Of a stretch of DNA of 64,000 bases, positions 1 through 11,149 are shown one piece after another. This DNA is from Dermacentor variabilis (Eukaryota; Arthropoda; Arachnida; Ixodida; Ixodidae): assembly GCF_050947875.1 (NCBI RefSeq), contig NC_134571.1:225318024-225382023 (forward strand), read 5' to 3'. Under the pieces are notes generated by a model. That model did not search any database and was not told the origin of the DNA. It saw nothing but the letters and a program-made list of their open reading frames with translations. Within the stretch, counting starts at the first letter, position 1. Every line of letters begins with the position of its first letter. A program made the position numbers and the translations under genes.

Positions 1-529
1 TTTACATGCTCGACACCTTGTATCAGTGTGTTCTAGGCCTGTTCGTAGTTTAGCTGCTACATAAACAATATTTCTCCACATGTAAGCTCATATGCTTCTT
101 TCAAGTATATTGCCTCGTGTTTCCAAAATAAACCATCCTCGCGCTTCCTTCATTATGTCTTTATCTGTTGCTGTGCTAAATTTTCATCTAGTTTTCATAC
201 TTCCTGGTTGTTTCGTGGCTTTATTTCTGAACAAGTTGTTTTCTTTATACCCTGTTGCACACAGCAGTACACAGCATTGCTGCCTAGAGTGGGAATTGTT
301 TTGTTTTTTCAGATTTACAATAATACACGTTGCCTGGACAATATAAGCCTTTCTACGTAACACGGCCCTGCAATAATGTTTTATATTGCATTCCAGCATC
401 ATGCAAAAGCTGTTTACTTACCAAATGAGAATGTGTATAAGTGTTGGAAGTAACAGAACTGGAAGAAGCTAGCAGATAATGAGGTCGAGGAAAGCATACA
501 GGAACATGTTTTTAGCTTTTTATATGAAG
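1..529. other. No recognisable feature
   Basis: AT-rich DNA with only short, unrelated open frames on both strands. I see no splice-bounded exon, repeat or RNA gene. Confidence 0.5.
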
Positions 530-790
530 TATAGAAATGAACAATTCAAGGGAAATGAAAGCGGATGAAAAGACATCCACCTGTGGGTGGGGAAAGGACT
601 CATAACGTTCACATTACGCATGTGATATACTAACCACTCTGGTACTACGGCCGCGTTCGACAGTCGACAATCTGAGGGGCCATTGTGAACGGTTGAATGC
701 TCCCTTGGTAGCACAGTGGTTAGTGCATCGGATGCCTAATGCAAAGGTTGTAGGTTCTTTCTCCACCCATGGCTGTTTTTTTTACCATTT
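530..790. repeat. Paired, diverging tRNA-like modules (foldback SINE-type element)
   Basis: Two tRNA-like heads point away from each other. The minus-strand head (about 575-652) and the plus-strand head (about 699-773) each show a D-arm/A-box-like stretch (GTGGTTAGT) and a weakened B box before a CCCACCCA run. Each is followed by an outward tail with the words CATCCGCTTTCATTTC or CATTTTCATTTG. The same layout, better preserved, is at 21615-22189. The tRNA arms are degenerate, so this is a transposed relic and not a tRNA gene. Confidence 0.5.
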
Positions 791-1947
791 TCATTTGTCT
801 TTACCATTTCTACATTTAAATAGAAAATTACAAATAAGTTCCACGTGCCTTCCCTGGAATCTTCCAGCTGTGATTAAGAAAAATTTTCACCCTCAGTTCT
901 CTTCTCGTTTGGAAGATCAGGAGCTTCATTTTAAAAATAATAAATTCACGTTGTACAGCATCTCAATGTGGTCTCAAAGAAATCTTATCACAGAATGTGT
1001 ATTACTAAGTGAAGTTTTTGTTAAGATGATGATATTGCATGGGACCTAATTAGTAGCCTTTTTGTACAGAGATATGACTAGTCTAATAAATAGGAGGATT
1101 TTAAGAAGCACTTCTAACATGGTCTGATCATGTGTTTAAAGAAACTGTAATCTACCAGGATTTGAGGCATAACAGTTACCCCTGAAACATATTTGGATCT
1201 GCATTGGCATTGTTTTTAGAGAGCACCAATACTGCGTTGATTGAAGTAGCCTCGTGGAACATGAAGCATCGCTTCTTGCTGAGTCAAGGAAATATCTGCA
1301 TATCTAAGGTGCATGTGTCATATGCTTCACTGCCGTTTAAAGGCTGCTAATAAGAAAATTACTTCGCTAGTCTTCCAGAGGTTGCTGCGATTGCTTCAGT
1401 AGTTTATGCTACTCGGTCATAACCAATTTACCAGAGTGAACTTTCATCACAGTTGGCTTTGCAATGTTTATGCAAAATACCACAATTGCCTACTAGACAT
1501 GTGACTGCACTAAAACTTGGAATTAATGACCAGTAAGATTTATGGGACGGCAAAAGTTAGTTTATTACTCCAGAACAAAATGCCAGACACTTCGGTTATT
1601 TCTGCCATAGAGTTTCTTACAGTAATTACTAGAGGGAACTCTGGCACTGCAGTCGTTGTACCACCATGGGAATGATGGGAAGCACATGGATTTGTTTGAT
1701 CTTCGTGCTTGTGAATTCAGACGGTCTTGTCGCTTTGTATATTATACGCTATATAAATCTTATTTTTGTAAATTTCAGCGCAGTCTATACTCTTCGAAGT
1801 GCGGTAGACGCCGCCAACACGCATAATTGTTATTAATTGCAACGATTGAGCTTGTTCAGGTGACCAAATTGAAACGCGCCAAGCGTCTCAAGACACTGGT
1901 ATGCCTGCGATAAATTGATGAGGGCGTTCCACTCGCTTGTCGTTACA
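791..1947. other. No recognisable feature
   Basis: AT-rich DNA without a convincing exon or repeat. Frames are short and scattered. Confidence 0.45.
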
Positions 1948-2047
1948 TGCCTCCGTGGCTTAATAGTTTCAATATCAGACTGCTGTTCTAGAGTTCCTGT
2001 GTTCGAATCCTGTCGTCAGATGGTTTGAATGATGTTTATTTATTTAT
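1948..2047 (+). repeat. tRNA-derived SINE, short copy
   Basis: The head starts at GCCTCCGTGGC, has an A-box-like TGGCTTAATAGTT and a near-perfect B box GTTCGAATCC (about 2001-2010). An AT-rich tail with TTTATTTATTTATT follows. A tRNA-like head with a simple A/T tail is the usual SINE layout. The acceptor stem does not close, so it is not read as a functional tRNA gene. I saw no clear target site duplication. Confidence 0.5.
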
Positions 2048-3603
2048 TACACGGTATATTGTTGAAAATGTCTAGTTTACAAAGTGACAAAGCCGTTTTA
2101 AGTCAAACAGACGAAGTTTAGGCAAGTGGATGTACTTCCCATAATTCCCATGCTCGTACAACCGTTCTTGTTTCAGTTCTTGTAGACACTAGCGCCAGAG
2201 TTCCCTCTTGTAATTATTGTATGAAACTGATTTCTGCACCTCGCTCGAGCAGAAGCGGCACCACACCTGCTGCCTAAACATGCACTACATTTCGGCCAAG
2301 TGTAGGCAATGCTGTGAACTCGCCCTGTAGAAAGCTTGCACTAAGTAAAACGAATCACAGCGTGCAGTTGCTGCCATGTTGAACTGGTGGAACGAGCAGT
2401 GAAATGCAGCACCTCCTGAACTAGTTCAGAAAGTGCAGGTTAATCGAGTGGAGATTATATAGTAACAGAAGTTGAGTGATTCTGCATTACATTCACAAAA
2501 TACACTTCATGATACCTTTCCATTTACTTCTTTAGTTATTAAGAATACCTTTTGCATTGTTGGACAAAACTACACAATGCCAACATATTTTCTAGCATTC
2601 ACTGGTAGCAAACATGTCAAAACGTCTTTTACTTTCTGGATTGCCGCTTTACCCGTGAACCCCCAAGGTAATTCCGGAAAAATGCACAATATTTTCGAAA
2701 ATTCTTATGTACTCATTTTTTAGGTCTCATTCTCATTCTAAAAATATATTACTTCATTGGTCTCTGGTTAGAAATAACACAAAAGTAAAAGCTGCTCTTG
2801 AGGGCAGCTTTCCCTCAATGCCGACTGTAACTCATCTTTGACAATAAGAGCAGTTTAACATCTGGCAGGAAGAATGCTACTCGTCATTGGCGATATTGGT
2901 ACTACCTCCAGTCACTAGTACAGCTCGGGATCAAGGGTTAGAGGTTGCGACTTCATTACTGCCCAATTTTAATTCTGGAGCTGTTACACTTGGGTGTAGC
3001 GTGTGTATGTACGTGTGCATGCATTAAAATGACTTCATGCTAGAGCAAAGCAACTGTAGTGCAGAGAGCCATTAGTCATCTTCATATATTTGCTTTGTAA
3101 AGATGCGCTAAGTTTATCTTTTGCAGTATAGACTTGGCGCTCTTTGGCCAAAGATGCCCATGTGTTATTAAAACCTATCAATTAATTAGCTTTTTGCAGT
3201 AGCAGATGCTTATTCTGTTTCAGGATCGGTGCGCCAGTTTTAATTTGTTTTTCTTGAACTGTTCAATTCCCACTCACAGAAGTGCATGTCATCTGAGGTG
3301 TTCCTTTTTCAATCAAGAATGTTGAGGTTGTCTTTGTGAAACTCGATTTCTTGCCTTAAACGAGCTTGCACAAACGGACCAAGCTGATAATTCTACCTGC
3401 TTATATATGAAATATGTTGCGGTTATGAACCCTTATAATTAATAACATATACTACAAAAATTTTATGTATTAAAACAATTTGATGAAATTTTTCGTGTTT
3501 TTCGCGTTCGTGTTGTCCACTTCTCTACACTTGTGTCCTGTCTGCACACTTTGCATATTAAATATCATCTAAATTTAACCATGCTTTCTTTACCACTACG
3601 CAG
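2048..3603. other. No recognisable feature
   Basis: AT-rich, non-coding-looking DNA. The longest open frame (83 aa near 2472-2723) has no splice context or domain signal. Confidence 0.45.
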
Positions 3604-3792
3604 AGAGAAAAAGTTCCAGTAACACCATGCATTCAGTATAGTGGCCCAGACGTGTATGCAAGCAACGACCTTCATGTGGACCAAGAATTACTCTTCAGTG
3701 TCTCGGAGACTAGCATGCGAAGACCTCAACATTCTCGTCTCAGTGGAATAGCTGCTCATCTATCAGCGTGTCCATCACCTAGGCTGCCAGTG
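3604..3792 (+). CDS. Candidate internal exon of an unrecognised gene
   Basis: An open stretch of exactly 63 codons lies between an acceptor (pyrimidine-rich tract ending CTACGCAG, 3596-3603) and a donor (GTG|GTAAAG, intron from 3793). Reading from 3604 gives REKVPVTPCIQYSGPDVY and so on, with no stop and phase 0 at both ends. Composition is less AT-rich than the flanks. The peptide has many Ser/Pro/Arg residues and no domain I recognise. It may belong with the phase-0 candidate exon at 4811-4912. No start or terminal exon was found, so the gene model is incomplete and a chance open frame is possible. Confidence 0.4.
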
Positions 3793-4810
3793 GTAAAGCT
3801 TCTGAACCCCTTTAAAAAACTTCATGATGTTTTTATTTACTTTTCATGGTAGGCCGTAGAATCTGAACATTTTTGATGTTTCTAACATTTTTACCTGGCA
3901 CAAAGCGGTGCAATAACTTTAAACCAGTGTAATGTATGTAAGTGATGGCCACTTTAATGCCTGTCTTGTTTTGTTAGTTTTCAAGAAATTTAAATGTCTG
4001 ATGAGGTAACAGCATTTGGATTTGTCATCGTGGCTCGTTTCAATGAGCTGCTAGGAAATAAGACTCAAAACTTACCACACGCCAGTTGTAGCATTTTTGT
4101 TTTCATGGCTAGAGTATACACGTTTCAAAAGATGGAAAGTGGGGCAAAAACCCTCGAGAACATAATCATCCTAGGATTGTCATGTCCTTACAGCTCTGCA
4201 ATGACTAATGCCTCATACATTTTGGGAGCACATTGGTCGCAATGCCTGCAGGTATGTTTGATAAGAGAATAGCTTGCACCCAGATTTGACACACAGTTGA
4301 TGTCTTATGGCTTTTTTGTTGTCTTCATGGTATTACTATGTATTCAATATTCATTTAGATGCAAAGGACACTACAGGCACTGAAATACCGAATGGCGCTT
4401 GCATTTCAGGGGAGAAAGTGTCCAGCATGCCTGTCACAATATGTGTTTTTGGGGTTACCTTGCCTCTATAGGTAAATGGACACCAGATGCTCTGTGTATA
4501 GTGTAATCGGTGTACTTGTCTAGAGTGCTCGAAAGATATGCTACGGGCTGTACTGGCACTGTCTGAAGATAATGAATGGTTCTAGAAAGCCTGCAGCTGA
4601 GCATCTGCCACTGTACTGAAGGAAGTGTCCTAATTTATTTTGTTGATGCGGTTGAAATTTAGGAGCTGCAATGAATAGTTGTGACTCTGGCAATGCTGCA
4701 GAACTAAAGCACAAATTACACACCTCGACTCACAGAATGTACTCTGAAAGTTTTGCTACGTGGTACCTGTTTGCTGCCTGACCTTATGACACCTTTACGA
4801 CCAGTCGCAG
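3793..4810. other. Putative intron
   Basis: This lies between the two phase-0 exon candidates. A strong-looking donor (CTGCAG|GTATGT near 4249) preceded by an acceptor-like CTTACAG could mark another small exon, but its 58 bp do not keep the phase, so I do not call it. Confidence 0.3.
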
Positions 4811-4912
4811 ATGATTGCAGCTGCTGAGGCCTTATCAACTGGCAAGGTGAAAAAAGAATGCAGTGCCACTAGCCTGGCTGCACACTCCGAGATGCAAGCT
4901 ATCTTGAAAAAG
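4811..4912 (+). CDS. Candidate internal exon of an unrecognised gene
   Basis: A 102-bp segment (34 codons, phase 0 on both sides) sits between a CGCAG acceptor ending at 4810 and an AAAAAG|GTGTTC donor. It encodes MIAAAEALSTGKVKKE, then a Ser/Ala-rich helix-like stretch ending AILKK. Length and phase fit with the exon candidate at 3604-3792 on the same strand. The donor is weaker than the consensus. No domain is recognised, and no downstream exon was found before the PLE at 5458. Confidence 0.35.
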
Positions 4913-5457
4913 GTGTTCGGTAGACAGTACCTGTGCAGCCGCAACATGGTGTTTGAGCCCTATAGGCAACTGCGTTCACAACTGCCCACATGTGTGCTGT
5001 CACAACAGAAAGTTTAGAACAAGCAGCATTTTTACCGGTGTTCAAAACATTAGTGCAAGTCATTCTTTCACCACGGCTGGTAATCATGCATAGGTAATGA
5101 GAACAGGAGATTTGTGACACACTAGGGGTCATGTATCAAATTTAATTAAATCAGTAATCTATGAGATGGAATTATAAAGAAAGTATATCTTTTGTTCCTC
5201 AGTGGTCTCTTGGAGAGACATGACCATTTCTGGCAGTTTAGTTTGGACTTTTAATGTCTCGATTTGATGCGCATATTGCAACTATAGCTAAGAGTTAGTG
5301 CTCTGTCTTGCCCAGTTTTTATGCTGTCTTTGTGATATTTGCAATATTTTGCAGTTCAGCTGAGTGAAGTATATGTCTACTATTACTAGTTTTGATGTGC
5401 AACTTTTGTGCAGTGCTCACTGTTTATTACTAGGCATGTTTTGTTCACGTATGTTCT
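4913..5457. other. No recognisable feature
   Basis: AT-rich DNA up to the Penelope-like palindrome. No exon or repeat is seen. Confidence 0.4.
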
Positions 5458-5544
5458 TGGATTGTAGCGCGAAGTGACACGAACACAGACTAGAAGCAGA
5501 CAGGACGCGCGCTAACCCTCAACTAAATTTTTATTGAAACGAAG

Positions 5545-5546
<2 letters not shown>

Positions 5547-5611
<65 letters not shown>
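5547..5611. repeat. (AT)n microsatellite
   Basis: About 32 uninterrupted AT/TA dinucleotides lie just inside the left 3' end of the PLE palindrome. The matching place in the right arm holds only about six units (about 7162-7175), so the tract expanded in one arm after the palindrome formed, or shrank in the other. Confidence 0.95.
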
Positions 5612-5614
<3 letters not shown>

Positions 5615-5715
5615 ATTGCAAAAACACCGCTGCATAAGTACATGATAACGTATGAAGACATCAGTTAAACATATCAGGAAGTAGGGAAGTGAAGAAAAGA
5701 AACAACAAAAGGACA

Positions 5716-6323
5716 CTACTTGAGATTAACACACGTGTTGTGAAGATACTGAAATTCGCATTCTAACAGAGACAAAGATGCATGGCTAACGCGAGTCTCT
5801 CCGAACCCTTTAATGTGGAATGCCTCGATTATTTCCCGTGTGGTTTGGCATTTGTGCCTTGAAAGAATTTTTGTCTTCAAACAAAGGTTTACAACCGCAG
5901 TTGAAACAATATGGCGGTAGATGTGAAGCATTAGGGTTGTTAAGTGAATGTTTGTGTTCTTTTAGTCAAATATTGATGCACCTGCCGCTCTGTCCAATGT
6001 AAGTCTTCCCGCACTTGAGAGGAATCTGATAAACTATACTAGTCTTACAAGGCACAAAAGGGGACACATGTCTAAAGCCGTAATAATCTTTTTTTGCCAC
6101 CCTGTTCAAGTTTCCTATTAATCATAGGGCACATGATAGACAACTTGCCGAGGGCCAAGAAAACTGTATCGACGTCATATCTATTGGCCAAGTTCCGTAA
6201 ACCATGTAATAATCTATGTACATAGGGCACCACAGCAAACCTTTTTTTCTGTTGTTCTTGTTTCTTAGCGGGGCTCTTTACCCATTTTAAAAGTTTTTGG
6301 CAGGTTAGTGATAATAAATGCAC
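5716..6323 (-). pseudogene. PLE C-terminal coding remnant (left arm)
   Basis: Two minus-strand frames hold the pieces. 6323-6072 reads MHLLSLTCQKLLKWVKS followed by a Lys-rich linker and the NLANRYDVDTVFLALGKL segment seen in PLE proteins downstream of the reverse transcriptase. 5931-5716 holds the end of the GIY-YIG region (LSRHKCQTTREIIEAFHIKG). The middle, which should hold the GIY-YIG catalytic core, is frameshifted. The reverse transcriptase core is absent because the copy is 5'-truncated. The parallel with the copy at 57233-58215 (KKVANRYN, TSRKTLEAFYIKK) supports the family call; the two belong to different subfamilies. Confidence 0.65.
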
Positions 6324-6407
6324 AGAATAACTAGCCTTCTCGATATTGTGTGGACATGACAGTAATTGCAGACTTAGCTGAGTAAGCTAGTCATGTCCAC
6401 ACAATAT

Positions 6408-7055
6408 GAAACAGTTTTTCACAACAAATAGGCTCAAGAAAGCTAGTTATCCTGTGCATTTATTATCCCTAACCTGCGAGAAGCTTTTAAAATGGGTAAA
6501 AAGCCCCGCTAAGAAACAAGAAAAAAAAGTTAGCTGAGGTGACCTACGTACATAGATTATCCCATGGTTTACGGAACGTGGCCAATAGATATTGCGTTCA
6601 TACAGTTTTCTCGGTTCCCCGTAAGTTGTCTATCATGTGCCCTATGATAAATAGGAAACCTGAGCAGGGTGGCAGAAAAAAAAGATGATTGCGGCGTTAG
6701 ACATGTGTCCCCTTTAGTGCCTTGTAACACTGGTATAATTTATCAGATTCCTCAAATGAGGGAAGACTTACATTCAACAGAGCGGCAGGTGTATAAATAT
6801 CAGACTAAAAGAACACAAACCTTCACTTAACACCCCTAATGCTTTACATCTAGCATCACTTTGTTTCAATTGCGGTTGTAAACCTTTGTTTGAAGACACT
6901 AAAATTCTTTCAAGACACAAATGCCAAACCACACGGGAAATAATCGAGGCATTCCACATTAAAAGGTTCGCAGAGACTCGCGTTAGCCATGCATCTTTGT
7001 CTCTGTTAGAATGCGAATTTCAGTATCTTCACAACACGTGTGTTAATCTCAAGTA
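6408..7055 (+). pseudogene. PLE C-terminal coding remnant (right arm)
   Basis: This is the inverted counterpart of the left arm, coding on plus. Recognisable stretches include the conserved bases around AACCTGCGAGAAGC (about 6471), the NLANRYD-equivalent region with substitutions near 6570-6600, and the terminal GIY-YIG-region segment near 6900-7000 (HKCQTTREIIEAFHIK). It has frameshifts and stops. Compared with the left arm it keeps about 28 extra bases just after the central hairpin, so the left arm lost these after duplication. Confidence 0.6.
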
Positions 7056-7265
7056 GTGTCCTTTTGTTGTTTCTTTTCTTCACTTCCCTACTTCCTGATA
7101 TGTTTAACTGATGTTTTCATACCCTGTCATGTTCTTATGCTGCGGTTTTTTGCAATCACCGATATATATATATATGTTCTTCGATTCAATAAAAATTTAG
7201 TTGAGAGTTAGCGCTCGTCCTGTCTGCTTCTACTCTGTGTCCGTGTCACTTTGCGCTACAATCCA

Positions 7266-8570
7266 GGACCATGTTACCGTACCCACTCGCCCAACTTTCT
7301 ATCCTTTTGTTCACATAGACACACTCAGACTTGTTCTGTCTTATGTGGCTGGTATTTCGTACTTTATGATAAGGTGCAGTGCTTTTCCTATGAAAACATG
7401 TGATAGTTCGTAGTGAGGTTATTTAAAAATACTTTTCTGCTTCAAATTTATTTGAACAAGCGTGTGCCATCATTCAGTGCGTATATCTTTGTATTAGTAC
7501 GGTTTTAATCTTTATCTTCATTTTTAATTTTCAAATGGGCTAACATTATTATGTAACCATTTCTGTTTAATGAAATAATAAGTACTTCTGACATTTCTTC
7601 ACAAATTTTACGATGATTTTGTTCAATTAGGTAACCTTAGACTAGCTGATTGTTAATCTGGTAGCTTAACTTACAATGCCTGTGGGATATTCAGTGCAAG
7701 CACATGGTGAAAAATGAACTAAATTATTGGGTATATGCAGGTCACTGGCAGTAAATGAAGCACACATAAATTTCAGGAAATAGTGCATGCTTATAAAACA
7801 GCATGCACACCTACACATGCAGTTTTGTTTGTAAATGCTGAAACATTCTAAGTGGAAGCGCTTTGTTGCACTTTGTTGTTTGGCTTTCAGTGCTACCCTT
7901 AGGTCATTATATACATGAAGGTACTAGTAGTAGCATACCGTGGAGATAAATGAGAACTTTGCTGAATAGAGGTATCAAATATGTGCTTAATACGCAAAAA
8001 CTGCTTAACAGGCAAACGTATGCTTCTGTAGTACACTGGTTACCGTCACCAATGCATGAATTGCTTGCGCTCTATTGCATTCAGTATGAGCTACAACGAG
8101 CTGTGGTGGCTTTCCCTCCTGGTCAAGCTGGTGTTGCTGCAAAAATATTTGACCAAGTGGAGGTTTTCTAATTATTTCAGAAGTGCATGTAACATGCTTT
8201 TGGTTGTGTGCTGCTTCCATGGAATGATAAGTATTGGTGCACCAAGGTGCGGGAGATCCTGTGTCCTTAGTGCAGCGTGCGTTATTGCGCTCTGCATCCC
8301 GGCGGCAGTGTACTATCACTGCAGAGGAAGATGACGAAAAGCATAGGGTGTGTGTGCATTGCTGCGGTCGTGAAACTTGAAAGGGTCACACGTTATATAT
8401 GCTGCCACATGACACACCAGAAGCGCGATATGACGACACCTCACACATTGTGGCTCATACTGAACAAGGTATTATCATAGATAAGGCTAGGCAGCATCGC
8501 AACAGCTAGTCTCTCCATTAACTACATGGCTGTAGTGAACGCTAAAATACTTGCAGGGATAACACCATTT
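7266..8570. other. No recognisable feature
   Basis: AT-rich DNA with two overlapping short frames near 7950-8334. I see no splice-bounded exon or domain. Confidence 0.4.
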
Positions 8571-8790
8571 AGGAAGGGTGTTGTTCATGCTACGCCCATA
8601 TTGAAAGGGTGGTGTCTGTGTTACACCCATATAGGAAGGGTGTTGTTTGTTTTACATCCATAGGCAAAGTGACCTCATATTAACACGTTTTCCTTTGTGG
8701 GGTGTTAATTTACACACATCTGCTTGGGGTGTTACAATACACCCAAAAGGGTGTCGCCCAGGACAAGTCATTTACACCCTTAAGGGTGTT
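8571..8790. repeat. Degenerate GGGTGT/ACACCC tandem repeat
   Basis: Three units of about 30-32 bp start near 8571, 8604 and 8634. Each has the form AAGGGTGTTGT, a spacer, then TTACACCCATA, so each unit is itself a weak palindrome. Looser GGGTGT/ACACCC pairs continue to 8790 (CACCCTTAAGGGTGTT). The array runs directly into the left LTR of the gypsy element. Confidence 0.7.
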
Positions 8791-8797
8791 AAAATAT

Positions 8798-9210
8798 TTA
8801 GTCTGTATACTTGTCTTTATCGGGCGACACGTTTCACCGCCTAACAGATGTTATCGCACAGCGCAGGACGCGCTTGCATGTGTCGGAAGTTTCTGGAATG
8901 TTATCGATGATTCCATCCGCTGTCTGTTGTCGCCGAATTGTGTAATCTGATTGCATGTACGCGCGACGCGAATGGCGTAGAACTTTCGGGAAGGCATGCG
9001 GGTCGCAGAGATTACTCTGGAACATTCGACCACTGATCTATAAAAACCGACGCGCTGGACCCGCTCATCAGATTTTCGACGACCGCCGATCGTGTTCGCC
9101 GCTACCATTGTTCTTTGAGTGTAGCCTGTTTTTGAGGGCGCAAGTTCGCCTAATAAAACGCTCGTTTCGTTAATAACAGTTTTGCTGCCTTCTTAACCGT
9201 CCCTGCGACA
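8798..9210 (+). repeat. Left (5') LTR of the gypsy element
   Basis: It shares over 380 bp with 14632-15051, from ACTTGTCTTTATCGGGCGAC through CTGCCTTCTTAACCGTC. The first 10-12 bases have diverged from the TGACACGTG start of the right LTR. A TATAAAA box (9039-9045) and an AATAAA signal (9152-9157) give a U3-R-U5 layout. It ends in CGACA, with the gag ATG overlapping its last base. The next bases begin TGG, as a primer-binding site would, but I cannot match the tRNA. Confidence 0.85.
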
Positions 9211-10906
9211 TGGCATCTGGTGGACGTGCTAGTGCGTTCATGTACCGAACGCCCTCGCAAAGCCGCGATCCAAGCCCGAAGCCCGAGGACAAAACCAACA
9301 TCGCCCAAGACAAGCGTGATAGCCGCAGACTGCAAGGACTGCCCCCAGAGCAAGAACTTCTACCTGAGACGACAAAGAGGATCGTTGTCAAACCAACACC
9401 AATTGCTGCCCCAGCGTCTCCCGTTATCCTACAACAACCTCGGGACCCACCGACCTTCTATGGAGCAGCGAGTGAAGACTCGGAATCCTGGCCTGACACC
9501 TATGAACGAATCGCGACTTTCAACAGCTGGGACTCTGACGACAAGCTGCGGCATGTGTACTTTGCCTTAGAAGACGCCGCCAGAATGTGGTTTGAGAACT
9601 GGGAGTCGACCTGGACAACATGGGACCTGTTCCGGAGCGGCTTTCTGCGCGCCTTTACGAGCACACTGCACAAGGAAAGGGCCGAAGCCATGCTGAACAC
9701 CCAAGAGCTACCTAACGAGAACGCTGCCATATTCAAGGAAGAAATGAACCGTCTGTTCCGCCACACCGACCCGGATATGCCGAATGAGAAGAAAGTCCGC
9801 CTTCTCATGCGGGGCGTGAAGGAAGAACTTTTCGGCGCCATGATACGAAGCCCACCGAAAACCGTAGAAGAGTTCCTTCGCGAGGCCACCAGCATCGAGA
9901 AGACACTCGAAATGCCGAACCGGCAGTTCAACCGCCACACGACCTCTACCAATTACGCAGGAATTCAATCACTGGCCACCGACGATCTGCGCGAGGCTAT
10001 CAGATCGGTCGTACGGGAAGAGCTGTAGAGGTTGTACCCCAGGTTGCAGCTTCAAGTAGCCTCCATCGCCCAAATCATAAAAGATGAGCTTGAGCGATCG
10101 CTTGGAGTTACTGAGCTGCAACCAGAATCACCGCAGCCCCAGTCGGAAGATATGACCTACGCCGCCATCGCCCTCCGTCAAGGCCCTCCTCCACCACCAC
10201 GCCAGGGCCCTATAACGCCACAATTCCGTCGTCCACCGTTGCGACCACCAGCCTGCCCGCCCGTCGCCCAGTGCCACTACGCAAGGAAGACGGACATTTG
10301 GCGCACTCCTGACCACCGCTTGCTCTGTTACCACTGCGGAGAAGCGGGTCGCGTCCACCGCCGATGCCCATACCGGGAGATTGGACTGCGAGGGTTCCCC
10401 GTTAACGCGCCGCGACCACGCAGCAAGAAAGATTTAGGAGAGGAAACTCCGCTGTTTGCGGCGACCAGAAAAGGTCACAAGCCCGCGGAGCCGTTATCGT
10501 GCTGGCGGCGCCTAGCGGCCTGGAAAGAAATTACCGCCGTTGAGAGCGCGGCGGAGCAGCCTGCCCGGGCGCTGCATTTTTTTTTTTCGCTGCGGCTTCT
10601 ACGACGCGCCGCATGGCGCCGCCACTGTATACGGCCCCGTCGGCGCATACAACAATTGTGACCTTATCTGGTCGCCCGCGCTCGCTCGCGCTGACGGGAG
10701 TTTCACCTCCTAAATGTCTTACTCCGTGGCCGCGACCACAGCTTGGTGAACGACCTCGCGATATCGCCGACTACCTCGCCACCACTCAGTGGAGCCCTCG
10801 ACGACCGTCCCGTTCGCCGTCACCGGGCCGCTACCTGTCGCCGCAGCGCCGACCATACACTGGCCCAGCACGGCACCGCTCTGCGAGCCCATATCCGGAA
10901 AACTAA
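9210..10906 (+). pseudogene. gag of the gypsy element, interrupted
   Basis: The frame from ATG 9210 encodes a Retrotrans_gag-type capsid (about residues 90-240; WENWESTW-like and FRSGFLRAFTS segments). A premature TAG lies at 10026-10028; the same frame then runs on to a nucleocapsid zinc knuckle at 10326-10367. There the expected histidine of the CCHC pattern reads Arg (CGC at 10350-10352), which should abolish zinc binding. The frame is then split by the MITE at 10420-10730, resumes with an Arg/Ser/Pro-rich tail (RRPSRSPSPGRYLSPQRRPY) and ends at 10904-10906. The capsid would package element RNA in a working copy; this copy cannot make it. Confidence 0.85.
10420..10730. mobile_element. MITE inserted in gypsy gag
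   Basis: The segment is flanked by a direct repeat CGCGACCAC (10411-10419 and 10731-10739; 11 bp if the preceding GC is counted). Its ends are imperfect inverted repeats: left CAGCAAGAAAGATTTAGGAG and right, read on minus, GGAGTAAGACATTTAGGAGG, both continuing into a GAAACTCC motif. Removing it rejoins the gag frame across its Arg-rich tail. It has no coding capacity and a T11 run inside. A 9-bp (8-11) target duplication suggests a Mutator-like helper, but that is inference. Confidence 0.8.
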
Positions 10907-11149
10907 AAGCAGCAACCGATGGAGGCGCGGTTGCTGTTCTTCGAACTGACGAAGATCCTCCGCTGCCTACGAAGACGCCGAAGAGACTACCTCGACGACA
11001 TAACAGCGACACGACGCCGTCCTGACGAATTCCGGAAGCAAAGAATACGCCGACGAAAGGCAACCTGACGACGCCACATACCAGCCACAGGTCAACGTGA
11101 CGCAGCCGTGATCCGACGTCAAGACCGAACTGTAACGCACGACAAAGAA

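Larger units (their letters stand above)
5458..7265. mobile_element. Penelope-like element, palindromic head-to-head dimer of 3' halves
   Basis: The left arm (5458-6360, coding on minus) and right arm (6390-7265, coding on plus) are imperfect inverted copies. The outer ends match (TGGATTGTAGCGC at 5458 against GCGCTACAATCCA ending at 7265). At the centre an 18-bp perfect inverted repeat (6343-6360 and 6390-6407) flanks a 29-bp spacer. Both arms encode the C-terminal PLE region: the thumb/linker segment (PYVHRLLHGLRNLANRYD) and the end of the GIY-YIG endonuclease region (TTREIIEAFHIKGFGE). Both 3' ends face outward. PLEs (GIY-YIG reverse-transcribing elements) are known for inverted or tandem partial copies. 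Neither arm holds the reverse transcriptase core. No clear target site duplication was seen. Confidence 0.75.

Noticed and set aside
1948..2020. tRNA gene with a good B box
   Set aside because: Acceptor stem unpaired and an A/T tail follows, as in SINEs.
5547..5611. CRISPR-like or regulatory array
   Set aside because: Plain AT dinucleotide repeat.
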